Part shown: one piece after another, positions 1 to 8,726 of the stretch
Position numbering within the stretch: the stretch's first letter is position 1
Layout: every line of letters starts with the position of its first letter
Source: Terrabacter sp. Ter38
GTDB lineage: Bacteria > Actinomycetota > Actinomycetes > Actinomycetales > Dermatophilaceae
Reading direction: 5' to 3'
Assembly (NCBI RefSeq): GCF_024519435.1
Contig: NZ_JALJRZ010000006.1
Coordinates: forward strand, 124,001-188,000
DNA: 64,000 nucleotides
Translations under genes and position numbers: made by a program
Notes under the pieces: generated by a model
Told to the model about the DNA's origin: nothing
Seen by the model: the letters and a program-made list of their open reading frames with translations, nothing else
Databases searched by the model: none

Positions 1-719
1 GCCGGGTCGACGGCGTTGGCGACCGCGACCGCGGTGCCCGCCACGGCGAAGGCCGAGACGTCGTTGTGGTTGTCGCCGAAGAAGACCGTGTCGGAGACGT
101 CGACGCCGAGCTCGTCGGCGAGGGCGCGCAGCCCGTCCCCCTTGGAGCACGCGGCGTTGGCGATCTCGAGGTAGGTGGCCTTGGACCGGTACGTCACGAG
201 GCCCGTCCGGCCGCTGAGCGCCGCCTCGAGCTCGTCGACGAGGCCCGGGTCGCCCATCGCCATGACCTTGTGCGGCGGCTGCACGTCGACGCGACCGCTC
301 GAGACGTAGTCGTGCGCCGAGTCCGGGCTCGGGTCGACGGCGGTGATCGTCGCCTCGCGCTCGGTCCACTCGTCGGGGCCCCAGGCGTACCAGTCGTCCC
401 CGGCGAAGAAGCTCCCGTGGAGCTCGAGCCGCTCGCACACGGCATACGCGGCCCTCGCGTCGTCGGGCGTGATGGCGACGTCGGTGACGACCGAGCGGTC
501 GGCACGCAGCACGAGCCCGCCGTTGTACGCGATGAGCGGGGTGGGCTCGACGCCGCAGAGCCGCTCGAGACCCTCGAGGGACGCGGGCATGCGGGAGCTG
601 CAGAGCACGAACGCGTGGCCGGCCTCCCGCACCGCCCGGATGGCGGCCACGGTGCGGGAGGACAGCGTGCGTCGGTGGTCGAGCAGCGTGCCGTCGACGT
701 CGGAGCAGAACAGCGTCAT
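1..719 (-). CDS. HAD-superfamily (Cof-type) phosphatase, C-terminus cut by window edge
   Basis: The protein begins MTLFCSDVDGTLL, the DxDGT nucleophile motif of HAD phosphatases, and near the left edge carries FGDNHND, the metal-binding motif IV typical of Cof/YbiV-type sugar-phosphate phosphatases. The middle holds a C2-type cap region. About 239 residues are present, close to the usual 260-280, so only the last few dozen are missing. The ATG at 719 was chosen because it is followed directly by the nucleophile motif; a TTG one codon earlier is possible. It lies 19 bases behind the DUF3151 gene on the same strand, so it may belong to the fba operon. The substrate cannot be told from sequence. 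Confidence 0.85.
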   Translation of the reverse strand, partial: MTLFCSDVDGTLLDHRRTLSSRTVAAIRAVREAGHAFVLCSSRMPASLEGLERLCGVEPTPLIAYNGGLVLRADRSVVTDVAITPDDARAAYAVCERLELHGSFFAGDDWYAWGPDEWTEREATITAVDPSPDSAHDYVSSGRVDVQPPHKVMAMGDPGLVDELEAALSGRTGLVTYRSKATYLEIANAACSKGDGLRALADELGVDVSDTVFFGDNHNDVSAFAVAGTAVAVANAVDP

Positions 720-738
720 CAAGTGGTGCGCGACGGCC

Positions 739-1146
739 TCAGAGACCGAGCTCGCGAGCGCCCTCGGCCGAGCTGTCGCGCAGGAACTGCGTGCAGCGCG
801 CCTCCTCGTCGCTCTCACCGATGGCGCGGGCCGCCCGGGCGAGAGCCGCGAGCGCACGCAGGAAGCCGCGGTTGGGCTCGTGCGACCACGGCACCGGACC
901 CTGCCCTCGCCAGCCGGACTTGCGCAGCGAGTCGAGCGCCCGGTGGTAGCCGGTGCGGGCGTACGCGTACGCCTCGACGTCGCGGTCACCGTCGGCGAGC
1001 GCGTCCTCGGCGAGAACGGCCCACGCGAGCGAGCTCGCGGGGTACGTCGCGGCCACCTGCACCGGGTCGACCCCGGCGTCGAGCTTCTCGGCGGCCGGGT
1101 CGACGGCCAGGCGGGTCTCGGGGATGCCGAGCAGGTTGTCGCTCAC
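739..1146 (-). CDS. DUF3151 family protein
   Basis: 135 residues beginning (GTG) SDNLLGIPETRL. The size and the block GYHRALDSLRKSGWRG followed by PWSHEPNRGFLRAL match the actinobacterial DUF3151 family, whose function is unknown. It is soluble, acidic and helical, with no signal peptide. Its GTG start overlaps the TGA stop of the aldolase gene (bases 1143-1146), which implies translational coupling to fba; this adjacency hints at a role near central carbon metabolism but proves nothing. Confidence 0.85.
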   Translation of the reverse strand: MSDNLLGIPETRLAVDPAAEKLDAGVDPVQVAATYPASSLAWAVLAEDALADGDRDVEAYAYARTGYHRALDSLRKSGWRGQGPVPWSHEPNRGFLRALAALARAARAIGESDEEARCTQFLRDSSAEGARELGL

Positions 1147-2171
1147 TGGTGCGTGCCCGCCGAGCGGAGCGCGTCGCACGCCTCGACGACGCGCTTGGCC
1201 ATGGCCTCCTCGGCCGACTTGCCCCAGGCACGGGGGTCGTACTGCTTCTTGTTGCCGACCTCGCCGTCGATCTTGAGCACGCCGGCGTAGTTGCCGATCA
1301 TCCAGCCGGCGATGTCGCGCGTGAAGGCGTACTGCGTGTCGGTGTCGACGTTCATCTTGATGACGCCGTTGTCGACGGCGGCCGAGATCTCCTCGGGCAG
1401 CGAGCCCGAGCCGCCGTGGAAGACGAGGTCGAAGGGGCGCGCATCGTCGGACAGGCCGAGCTCCGTGGCGGCGGCGTGCTGGGCCTGCAGCAGGATCTCC
1501 GGGCGCAGCTTGACGTTGCCCGGCTTGTAGACGCCGTGGACGTTGCCGAAGGTGAGGGCCGTCAGGTAGCGGCCGTTCTCGCCGGAGCCGAGGGCCTTGA
1601 TCGTCGCGATCGCGTCCTCGGGGGTCGAGTAGAGCTTGTCGTCGATGGCCCCCTCGACGCCGTCCTCCTCGCCGCCGACGACGCCGACCTCGATCTCGAG
1701 GATGACGTGGGCGGCCTTGGCGAGAGCGAGGAGCTCCTGCGCGATCGACAGGTTCTCGTCGAGCGGCACGGCCGAGCCGTCCCACATGTGCGACTGGAAC
1801 CACGGCGTGCCGCCGGCCTGGACGCGCTCGGTGCTCGCCGCGAGGAGGGGACGCACGAAGGTGTCGAGCTTGTCCTTGGGGCAGTGGTCGGTGTGCAACG
1901 CGATGTTGACGGGGTAGTTCTTGGCCACCTCGTGCGCGTAGGCGGCGAAGGCCAGCGAGCCGCTCACCATGTTCTTGATGCTCGGGCCGGAGAGGTAGTC
2001 GGCCCCACCCGTCGAGACCTGGATGATGCCGTCGGAGCCGGCGTCGGCGAAGCCCTTGAGCGCGGCGTTCAGCGTCTGCGAGCTCGAGACGTTGATGGCG
2101 GGGTACGCGAAGGAGCCGGCCTTCGCGCGGTCGAGCATGTCGGCATACACCTCGGGGGTGGCGATGGGCAT
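1143..2171 (-). CDS. fba: Class II fructose-bisphosphate aldolase
   Basis: Cleaves fructose 1,6-bisphosphate to glyceraldehyde 3-phosphate and dihydroxyacetone phosphate in glycolysis, or the reverse in gluconeogenesis. The 342-residue protein begins MPIATPEVYADML. It has the zinc-site motif ALHTDHCPKDK, the acidic EIEVGVVGGEEDGV stretch, the second histidine region TFGNVHGVYKPG, and LVFHGGSGS for phosphate binding, in the order known for class IIA zinc aldolases. The ATG at 2171 has a good ribosome site (AGGAG). Longer upstream frame would run through the promoter and is rejected. An inverted repeat lies just upstream. Confidence 0.97.
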   Translation of the reverse strand: MPIATPEVYADMLDRAKAGSFAYPAINVSSSQTLNAALKGFADAGSDGIIQVSTGGADYLSGPSIKNMVSGSLAFAAYAHEVAKNYPVNIALHTDHCPKDKLDTFVRPLLAASTERVQAGGTPWFQSHMWDGSAVPLDENLSIAQELLALAKAAHVILEIEVGVVGGEEDGVEGAIDDKLYSTPEDAIATIKALGSGENGRYLTALTFGNVHGVYKPGNVKLRPEILLQAQHAAATELGLSDDARPFDLVFHGGSGSLPEEISAAVDNGVIKMNVDTDTQYAFTRDIAGWMIGNYAGVLKIDGEVGNKKQYDPRAWGKSAEEAMAKRVVEACDALRSAGTHQ

Positions 2172-2198
2172 TGCTACTCCTGCTGTCTGGTGAGCGGG

Positions 2199-2216
2199 TT
2201 CACGATCCGCCGTGAA
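2199..2216. promoter_or_regulatory. Inverted repeat upstream of fba
   Basis: TTCACG-N6-CGTGAA, perfect 6-base arms, 28 bases before the fba start codon. On the minus strand a CAGGAT -10-like box abuts it (2216-2221), so the repeat would straddle the transcription start. This is the geometry of an operator, but the binding protein is unknown. Confidence 0.4.
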
Positions 2217-2273
2217 TCCTGCCACGTATGCCGCCGCGTGCCCACGGGTGCCCACCCACCGGTGAGCGCCCGC

Positions 2274-3062
2274 TCAGAGGAGGCGCGCGACGAGCACCGC
2301 GAGCGCCTTCTGCTGCTCTCCCGGATGCCACCCGCTGCCGTCGAGCGTGGCCCACACGAGGTGGTCTCCGCGGCGCAGCAGGACCACCTCGGCCGACCCG
2401 GCGCCGTACTCCGAGGGGACGGTCCCGATGCGGGCGCGGAGACCGGCCACGCGGCTCGGCGCCGCCTTCGCGCAGGTCGTGAAGGCGGTGTCGAGGTAGG
2501 CGACGAGGCCTCCCGGGTCGCCCGCTTCGAGGTCGACGAGGCTGAACGTGACGACCTTCGTGCCGGCCGAGCTCTCGGGCGGGGCCTGGTTGCCGGCCTG
2601 CTTCGGCATCGTCAGGAGATAGCCCTCGACGAGACGCAGCGCCCCGCTCGCCGGGATGAACGCGTCCGCGAGCAGACCGGTCCACGGCACGAGGCCGTCG
2701 CACTGCGGCCGGGAGGGCAGCTCGCCGGGACACCGCCCCCGGTCGGCGGCGTCAGGACCCGGCACCACCTCTCTGGGAGCGGAGAACGCGCTCGTCTCGG
2801 CGCCGGGGAAGACGGCGTCGAGAGGGACGCGACCCGTGCCGGTGAGCGGTCGCGTGGTGGTGCACCGCGGGGCGGCCTCGATGAAGGTCATCCCGGGATC
2901 GGGCTGCACCGTCCCCGTCGTCGACGTGGCATCGCGACCTGTGGGTTCGGCGCTCTCCGTGGTGCACGCCCCGAGCAGCGTCGCGGCCAGCGCCCCGGCG
3001 GCTCCGGCGGCGAACGCGGACCGGGCGGCCGTGGCTGCCCGCCCCCGTGGCGCCCGCGTCAC
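2274..3062 (-). CDS. Predicted lipoprotein of unknown function
   Basis: 262 residues from a GTG at 3062. A basic N-terminus and an alanine/glycine hydrophobic segment end in a lipobox with Cys33 (LLGAC), so the protein should be exported and lipid-anchored. The mature part starts with a Ser/Thr-rich linker, then a globular domain with five more cysteines or so (RCTTTRPL, GRCPGELPSRPQC, TTCAKAAP) that could form disulfides. No family recognised. It starts 13 bases after the acetyltransferase gene and probably shares its transcript. The start was chosen so that the lipobox sits at a normal distance. Confidence 0.65.
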   Translation of the reverse strand: MTRAPRGRAATAARSAFAAGAAGALAATLLGACTTESAEPTGRDATSTTGTVQPDPGMTFIEAAPRCTTTRPLTGTGRVPLDAVFPGAETSAFSAPREVVPGPDAADRGRCPGELPSRPQCDGLVPWTGLLADAFIPASGALRLVEGYLLTMPKQAGNQAPPESSAGTKVVTFSLVDLEAGDPGGLVAYLDTAFTTCAKAAPSRVAGLRARIGTVPSEYGAGSAEVVLLRRGDHLVWATLDGSGWHPGEQQKALAVLVARLL

Positions 3063-3075
3063 TGCCGTGGCCCCG

Positions 3076-3921
3076 TCAGGCCCTGGGATCGAAGACGTAC
3101 GGGGTCGTCGTCGCCACACGGTGCAGGCCGAGGCGGCGCAGGATCGGCTCGGAGTCGGGCGAGGCGTCGACGCGGACGTACTCCTTGCCGCGGTCGAGGC
3201 CGAGGCGGGCCCGGTGGAGCAGCGTGGCGCGGTAGAGCCCGCGGCCTCGCCACTCGGGCAGCGTCGAGCCGCCCCAGAGGCCGGTGAACCCACTCGCGTC
3301 GTACTCACCGCGGGCCGCGCAGAGGACCGGCCCCTCACGGGACTCCTCGACGACGACGACGTCCATCGACTCGGGCCGGGCGACCCACTCGGGGTAGAGG
3401 GACTCGGTCACCCAGGCGTGGTCGTCGCCCCACACCGTCTCGGACATCGTGCGCATCCGCGCGAAGTCCTCGAAGCCGTCGGCGGCACGCACGACGACGC
3501 CCTCGGGCAGCGCGAGGTCCTGCGCCGCGAGCGGGGCGGCCTCACCGAGGACCAGCGCCTCGTCGTCCTCGCGGACGAAGCCCGCCGCCTCGAGGCGCGC
3601 GCCGAGGTCGCTCGGCTCGTCGTAGTCGTACGTCTTCCACTCGACCTTCTGGCCGCGTTCGGCGAAGAAGTCGCGCACCCGGGCGACGAGGCCATCGGGG
3701 TCGTCACCGAGACCGTCCGGGCTCTCGACCATCGCGAAGTGGCCGGCCGGGTCGAGGTCGTAGTGCTTGCGCACGGGACCGTCGAGCTCGAGGGGGCGCT
3801 CGGCGGTCCCGAGCGGGACGGGCGCGCGCGTCTGGTCGTGGAAGACCCGGAGCAGCTGCTCGGGCAGGGGAGCCGGCACCGGCTCGGTATCGCTCTGGAA
3901 CGAACGGGGGTTCACAGGCAC
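3076..3921 (-). CDS. GNAT-family N-acetyltransferase
   Basis: 281 residues. The C-terminal half (about residues 150-275) is a GNAT domain: acidic strand DVVVVEE, then the acetyl-CoA loop in LPEWRGRGLYRATL (R-x-x-G-x-G type), and a final strand EYVRVDASPDSEPILRRLG. The N-terminal half is poorly conserved and may be a degenerate second GNAT fold. Start is GTG at 3921, with a possible leaderless -10 (CATGCT) six bases upstream; the GTG two codons later is an alternative. Divergent from the FAD oxidoreductase gene, 29 bases apart. Acceptor substrate unknown. Confidence 0.8.
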   Translation of the reverse strand: MPVNPRSFQSDTEPVPAPLPEQLLRVFHDQTRAPVPLGTAERPLELDGPVRKHYDLDPAGHFAMVESPDGLGDDPDGLVARVRDFFAERGQKVEWKTYDYDEPSDLGARLEAAGFVREDDEALVLGEAAPLAAQDLALPEGVVVRAADGFEDFARMRTMSETVWGDDHAWVTESLYPEWVARPESMDVVVVEESREGPVLCAARGEYDASGFTGLWGGSTLPEWRGRGLYRATLLHRARLGLDRGKEYVRVDASPDSEPILRRLGLHRVATTTPYVFDPRA

Positions 3922-3950
3922 CAGCCAAGCATGGTCTGATCCGTCTCGTC

Positions 3951-5363
3951 ATGCCTGTTTCCCCGCTGTCGCCCCGAGCCGCCGTCGCCCTCGCCGACGC
4001 CCGGCCCGTCCCCTTCTGGACCGACCGTCCCGAGCGGCCCGACCCGCGGGCGGCCTTGACGGGCGCGGCACCACGCACCGACCTGCTCGTCGTCGGCGGC
4101 GGGTTCACCGGGCTGTGGGCCGCGATCCAGGCCAAGGAGGCCGACCCGGCGCGTGACGTCGTGGTCGTCGAGGCCGGGCGCCTGGCCGATGGCGCCTCCG
4201 GCCGCAACGGCGGCTTCATGGCGCCGTCGCTGACCCATGGTCTCGCCCAGGGCGTCGGCTGCTGGCCCGACGAGATGGAGGCCCTCGACCGGCTCGCGGC
4301 CGAGAACGTCGCGGGCATCGAGAGGACGCTGACGGCATACGGCATCGACGCCGACCACCACGTGCCCGGCGAGCTGACCCTGGCCCTGACCGAGCACCAG
4401 ATCCCCTCCGTCCGTGCGTCGTTCGAGCTGCACCGGGCGCACGGCGTCCCGGTCGAGCTCCTCGACGCCGAGCAGGCGCGGGCCCGCGTCGACTCGCCGC
4501 GCTACCTCGCCGGCATGTACGACCCGGAGGTCGCGCTGGTCGACCCCGCGCGCCTCGTCTGGGGGTTGGCCCGCGCGGCCGAGTCGCTCGGCGTGCGGCT
4601 CCACGAGCACACGCGCGCCACGGGATTCGACACCGAGGGCGACGGCGTGAGGGTGACGCTCGACGACGGCTCGATCCACGCGCGACGCGTCGTCATCGGC
4701 ACGAACGCGTCGCAGGGGGTGCTCAGGCGCTTCAGTGCGTGGGTGCTCCCCGTCTACGACCACGTCCTCATGACCGAGCCCCTGACGCCGGCCCAGCTCG
4801 ACGCCATCGGCTGGAAGGGGCGCGAGGGACTGACCGACGCGGGCAACCAGTTCCACTACTACAGAAGGACGCTCGACGACCGGGTGCTCTTCGGAGGCTA
4901 CGACGCGAACTACCACTTCCCCGGACGCATCGACCCCGTGCTCGAGCAGTCGGACGCCTCCCACGGGCTGCTCGCCGACCACTTCCTCGACCTCTTCCCT
5001 CAGCTCGAGGGCATCCGCTTCACGCACCGCTGGGCCGGTGTCATCGACACGACGTCGCGCTTCACGCCGGTCTTCGGCACGGCGCTCGGAGGACGGATGG
5101 CGTACGCCGTCGGCTACACCGGGCTGGGCGTCGCCTCGACCCGCTTCGGTGCGGCCGTCGCCCTCGACCTCGTCGACGGCAAGGACACCGAGCGCACCCG
5201 CCTCGGGATGGTGCGGCGCAAGCCGATCCCCTTCCCTCCCGAGCCGATCCGCTATGCCACGGTGCGGGCCACGCGGTCCTCGCTCGCGGCCGAGGACCGC
5301 ACCGGCCGGCGCAACCTGTGGCTCCGCACGCTCGACCGGATCGGGGTCGGCTTCGACTCCTGA
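3951..5363 (+). CDS. FAD-dependent amine oxidoreductase (DAO family)
   Basis: 470 residues. An N-terminal arm with PFWTDRP leads to the FAD-binding Rossmann motif VVGGGFTGLW (about residue 45) and the ASGRNGGF signature of D-amino-acid-oxidase-type flavoproteins that act on secondary amines (PuuB/gamma-glutamylputrescine oxidase-like). Near the C-terminus, THRWAGVIDTTSRFTPVFG and VGYTGLGV form the second FAD/substrate region. A paralogue lies at 53469-54863. Substrate is unknown; divergently placed from a GNAT gene, so amine oxidation and amine acetylation could be linked, which is inference. Confidence 0.85.
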   Translation: MPVSPLSPRAAVALADARPVPFWTDRPERPDPRAALTGAAPRTDLLVVGGGFTGLWAAIQAKEADPARDVVVVEAGRLADGASGRNGGFMAPSLTHGLAQGVGCWPDEMEALDRLAAENVAGIERTLTAYGIDADHHVPGELTLALTEHQIPSVRASFELHRAHGVPVELLDAEQARARVDSPRYLAGMYDPEVALVDPARLVWGLARAAESLGVRLHEHTRATGFDTEGDGVRVTLDDGSIHARRVVIGTNASQGVLRRFSAWVLPVYDHVLMTEPLTPAQLDAIGWKGREGLTDAGNQFHYYRRTLDDRVLFGGYDANYHFPGRIDPVLEQSDASHGLLADHFLDLFPQLEGIRFTHRWAGVIDTTSRFTPVFGTALGGRMAYAVGYTGLGVASTRFGAAVALDLVDGKDTERTRLGMVRRKPIPFPPEPIRYATVRATRSSLAAEDRTGRRNLWLRTLDRIGVGFDS

Positions 5364-5394
5364 CGTCCTGGGACGCTCACTCGAGCGGGACGGG

Positions 5395-6522
5395 TCAGAG
5401 GACGACGAGGTCGGTCGGCCTCGTGTTGAAGCGCTCGACGCCGTCGTCGGTCACCGCGACGATGTCCTCGATCCGGGCACCCCAACGGCCCGCGAGGTAG
5501 ACGCCCGGCTCGATGCTGAAGGTCATGCCGGCTTCGACCGGGAGGTCGTTGCCCGCGACGATGTAGGGCTCCTCGTGGCCGTCGAGGCCGATGCCGTGGC
5601 CGGTGCGGTGGATGAAGTGCTCGGCGAGGCCGGCCTCCGCGAGCACGTCTCGGGCCGCCCGGTCGATCTGCTCGCACGTGACTCCGGGGCGCACGGACGC
5701 GACGGACGCCTGCTGTGCCGCCTGCAGCGCGGCATACGCCAGGGCCACGTCGGGCTCGCGAGGCGACCCGACGGCATACGTGCGCGTGCTGTCGGAACCG
5801 TAGCCCGAGGGCAGCGGGCCGCCGATGTCGACGACGACGACGTCGCCGTCCTCGATGACGCGCTCGCTGACGGAGTGGTGCGGGCTGGCGCCGTTCGGAC
5901 CCGACCCCACGATGACGAATTCGGCTGTGGCGTGGCCTTCCTCGACGATCGCAGCGGCAATGTCGGCAGCCACGTCAGCCTCGGTGCGACCAGCCCGGAG
6001 CCACTCGCCGACCCGTGCGTGCACGCGGTCGATCGCGGCTCCGGCCGAACGCAGCTCCGCGAGCTCGGCTGCGTCCTTGCGCATCCGCAGCTCGCGCAGG
6101 ACAGGCCCGGCGAGCTGCTGGTCGCCGGCCCCCGCGTCGCGAAGCCGCAGCAGGTGCAGCGCCGGCGTCATGTCGGACACCGCGACGCGACCGCTCGGCA
6201 GGCCGCCGAGCGCCAGGGCGTAGGGGTCCTCGCCGTCGACCCACGTGCGCACCTCGACGCCGAGCTCGCCGAGCGGCACGTGGCCGAGGCCGGCGTACTC
6301 GAGCGCCGGCGAGACGAAGACGGGGGCGACCGCGGCGTCGCTCGGGACGACGAGGGCCGTGAGTCGCTCGAAGGACGAGCCCGCGATGCCGGTGAGGTAG
6401 CGCAGGTCGGAGCCGGGTGACACGACGGTCGCCGCGACGCCTGCATCTGCCGCGTGGTGTCGCAGCCGGTCGAGCCGGGAGCGCATCGTCGGGACGTCGA
6501 GGACGGAGGAGGAGACACCCAT
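5395..6522 (-). CDS. M24 family Xaa-Pro peptidase
   Basis: 375 residues. N-terminal creatinase-like domain (about 1-145), then a pita-bread metallopeptidase domain. Metal ligands are visible in order: Asp in VVVDIGGPL, Asp in GSDSTRTYAVG, His in HRTGHGIGLDGHEEP, Glu in SIEPGVYL and Glu in ARIEDIVAV, so the dinuclear site is intact. This fits a cytosolic prolidase or X-Pro aminopeptidase. ATG at 6522 follows a TAGGTT -10 box by seven bases, implying a leaderless transcript. Divergent from the sensor kinase gene. Confidence 0.9.
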   Translation of the reverse strand: MGVSSSVLDVPTMRSRLDRLRHHAADAGVAATVVSPGSDLRYLTGIAGSSFERLTALVVPSDAAVAPVFVSPALEYAGLGHVPLGELGVEVRTWVDGEDPYALALGGLPSGRVAVSDMTPALHLLRLRDAGAGDQQLAGPVLRELRMRKDAAELAELRSAGAAIDRVHARVGEWLRAGRTEADVAADIAAAIVEEGHATAEFVIVGSGPNGASPHHSVSERVIEDGDVVVVDIGGPLPSGYGSDSTRTYAVGSPREPDVALAYAALQAAQQASVASVRPGVTCEQIDRAARDVLAEAGLAEHFIHRTGHGIGLDGHEEPYIVAGNDLPVEAGMTFSIEPGVYLAGRWGARIEDIVAVTDDGVERFNTRPTDLVVL

Positions 6523-6529
6523 GCGCCCG

Positions 6530-6594
6530 AACCTACCGCCGCCACGCCCTCCACCTCGAGGGGGAACCGGCGCGGGCACCGGTCTGCCTAGGCT
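6530..6594. promoter_or_regulatory. Divergent leaderless promoters (M24 peptidase / sensor kinase)
   Basis: Minus strand: TAGGTT at 6535-6530, seven bases before ATG 6522. Plus strand: TAGGCT at 6589-6594, seven bases before ATG 6602. Both place the transcription start on the A of the start codon. Confidence 0.6.
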
Positions 6595-6601
6595 GATCCC
6601 C

Positions 6602-7990
6602 ATGGACGGCCGGTGGACTGCCCTCGTGGCGCGGGTGAGGGCCTACTTCGGTGTCGACACCGACTGGGAGCGGGTGCCCGACGACTCGCCGCGCCAGCGG
6701 CGCGCCGACCTCTGGGTCGCCCTCGGCTTCCTCGTCGCGGGGTCGCTCGGCGTCGAGCTGCTGCGGAGCATCGACTCACTCGGCGCGCAGCAGGACTCGT
6801 GGGTCTGGCCGCACGTCGCCGTGGCCCTCGGCACGCTCCCCCTCATCTGGCGCCACCGGTGGCCACTGCTCGTCGCGGCCGGGCTGTCGCTGCACCTCTT
6901 CGTCTTCGGCCTGCTCATGCCGGCGGTCGCGGTGTCGATGCCGATGCAGGTCGTCTACTTCCTCGCCCTCTTCACCGGCGTCGCCTGGGCACGTGACCGG
7001 CAGGCGATGCTCGGGGTCGTGGCCGGTGTCGTGCTGCTGATGTTCGGCTGGCTCGCCTGGCAGCTCGCGGTGGGCAGCGGCGTCGAGGAGGCGATGAGCC
7101 GCGGCGACGAGCCCCTCGTCCACCAGGGCCTCTTCAGCCCGGCCGGCGCCTACGTCGTCTACACGCTGCTCATCAACGTCTTCTACTTCGGCGGCGCCAT
7201 CATCGGCGGCCAGGCCGCCTGGCGCGCCGCGCTCCAGCGCGAGCGGCTCGCCGCCCAGGCACGGACCATCGACGCCCAGGCCACGAGCCTCCAGCGGCAG
7301 GCCGTCGTCGAGGAGCGGCTGCGGATCGCCCGCGAGCTCCACGACGTCGTCGCCCACCACGTCTCGGTCATCGGGATCCAGGCCGCTGCGGCCCGTCGCG
7401 TGCTCCGCCGCGACCCCGATGCCGCCGAGGGCGCCCTGCGCTCGGTCGAGACGTCGTCGCGCGACGCGGTGGCCCAGATGCGAGGGCTGCTCGGCACGCT
7501 GCGCGCCGACGACCACGAGGGGACCTCGGACGGGTCGGGACCCGGGGGTCGCACCCGGGCGCCCGAGCCCGGGCTCGCGGACGTGACGACTCTGGCCCGA
7601 GAGGCCGCGACCCAGGGTCTCGAGGTCGAGTGCCACGTCGTCGAGGACGTGCCCGGCGCGGCCGCCTCCGTCCCGGCACCGCTGGGGCTCTCCCTCTACC
7701 GCACCGCGCAGGAGGCGCTGGCCAACGTGCGCCGGCACTCGACAGCCGCATCTGCGACGGTCTTCGTCCGCGTGGACCGACGACCGGAGCACGGTTTCGC
7801 GCACGGCTACGCCGAGGTCGAGGTGCTCGACGGCGGGCGGCCGCGGTCGGGCACGTCGGGGACCGGGCTCGGGCTCCTCGGCGTCCGCGAGCGTCTCGCG
7901 ACGCACGGCGGGGTGAGCGAGATCGGGCCCCGGGTCACCGGCGGCTACCGGGTGCGCGTGCGTATGCCGCTGCCCGAGGAGGCGCCGTGA
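6602..7990 (+). CDS. Sensor histidine kinase (HisKA_3 / DesK-NarX class)
   Basis: 462 residues. An N-terminal membrane region with about five hydrophobic helices (to roughly residue 215), a short linker helix, then the phosphoacceptor motif ARELHDVVAHHVS with His247, and a HATPase domain with the N-box QEALANVRRHS and G-box GTGLGLLGVRERL. This architecture is typical of kinases partnered with NarL-type regulators. It lacks a large extracellular sensor, so it probably senses membrane state or the adjacent transporter. Start chosen at ATG 6602, right behind a -10 box. Overlaps the regulator gene by four bases. Confidence 0.93.
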   Translation: MDGRWTALVARVRAYFGVDTDWERVPDDSPRQRRADLWVALGFLVAGSLGVELLRSIDSLGAQQDSWVWPHVAVALGTLPLIWRHRWPLLVAAGLSLHLFVFGLLMPAVAVSMPMQVVYFLALFTGVAWARDRQAMLGVVAGVVLLMFGWLAWQLAVGSGVEEAMSRGDEPLVHQGLFSPAGAYVVYTLLINVFYFGGAIIGGQAAWRAALQRERLAAQARTIDAQATSLQRQAVVEERLRIARELHDVVAHHVSVIGIQAAAARRVLRRDPDAAEGALRSVETSSRDAVAQMRGLLGTLRADDHEGTSDGSGPGGRTRAPEPGLADVTTLAREAATQGLEVECHVVEDVPGAAASVPAPLGLSLYRTAQEALANVRRHSTAASATVFVRVDRRPEHGFAHGYAEVEVLDGGRPRSGTSGTGLGLLGVRERLATHGGVSEIGPRVTGGYRVRVRMPLPEEAP

Positions 7991-8691
7991 GCGCGCCCGT
8001 CCGCGTCCTGCTCGTCGACGACCAGCTGCTCGTCCGGTCCGGCTTCTCGCTCATCCTCTCGGTGGAGGACGACATCGAGGTCATCGGGCAGGCGAGCGAC
8101 GGCGAGGAGGCGGTGCGGCTCACCCGTGAGCTGCGACCCGACGTCGTGCTCATGGACGTGCAGATGCCGCTCATGGACGGCATCGAGGCGACCCGGCGCA
8201 TCGTCGCCGACGACCTGGCCAGGGTCGTCATCCTCACGACCTTCGACCGGGACGACTACGTCTTCGCCGGCCTCGCCGCCGGGGCGAGCGGCTTCCTGCT
8301 CAAGAACGCCGACGCCGACCACCTCATCGAGGCGGTGAGGGCCGTCTCGGGTGGCCACGCCCTGCTCGCTCCGGAGGTGACCCGGCGGGTCATCGAGCAG
8401 ATGACGAGCGGGCCGCTCGCCGACGCTCGGGGCGCCCCACGGCGGGCCGAGCGGGACCCGCGGCTCGACGACCTGACGCCCCGGGAGCTCGAGGTGCTCG
8501 GTCTCGTGGGTCGGGGCCTCTCCAACGCCGAGATCGCCGGTCGGCTCTTCGTCGGTGAGGCGACGGTCAAGACGCACCTGTCCAACGTCTTCGCCAAGCT
8601 GCACCTGCGCGACCGCGTCCAGGCGGTCGTGCTGGCCTACGAGGCCGGTCTCATCCTCCGGGGGGACCCGGAGGATCAACCGAGCGGCTGA
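7987..8691 (+). CDS. NarL/LuxR-family response regulator
   Basis: 234 residues. Receiver domain (1-120) with acidic pair D11-D12, phosphoacceptor D57 in LMDVQMPLMDG, Thr in ILTTF and Lys in FLLKNA. C-terminal LuxR-type HTH (about 165-225) with LTPRELEVLGLVGRGLSNAEIA and VGEATVKTHLSNVF. Starts GTG overlapping the kinase stop (GTGA), so the two are co-translated. It most likely controls the ABC exporter genes just downstream. Confidence 0.95.
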   Translation: MSAPVRVLLVDDQLLVRSGFSLILSVEDDIEVIGQASDGEEAVRLTRELRPDVVLMDVQMPLMDGIEATRRIVADDLARVVILTTFDRDDYVFAGLAAGASGFLLKNADADHLIEAVRAVSGGHALLAPEVTRRVIEQMTSGPLADARGAPRRAERDPRLDDLTPRELEVLGLVGRGLSNAEIAGRLFVGEATVKTHLSNVFAKLHLRDRVQAVVLAYEAGLILRGDPEDQPSG

Positions 8692-8713
8692 TCCCGTGCA
8701 CCCCCCTGCGGCC

Positions 8714-8719
8714 TAGCGT
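8714..8719 (+). promoter_or_regulatory. -10 box of a leaderless ABC transporter transcript
   Basis: TAGCGT, seven bases before ATG 8727. It gives the transporter genes their own start and decides for ATG 8727 over the upstream in-frame GTG at 8718, which lies inside the box. A possible target for the response regulator encoded just upstream. Confidence 0.5.
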
Positions 8720-8726
8720 GGATGGC

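Noticed and set aside
66-3287. A 1073-residue open frame on the plus strand
   Set aside because: It is antisense to the HAD, DUF3151, aldolase, lipoprotein and GNAT genes, has arbitrary composition, and exists because high GC removes stop codons.
4737-5500. A 253-residue plus-strand frame overlapping the FAD oxidoreductase
   Set aside because: An arginine-rich shadow of the real gene in another frame.
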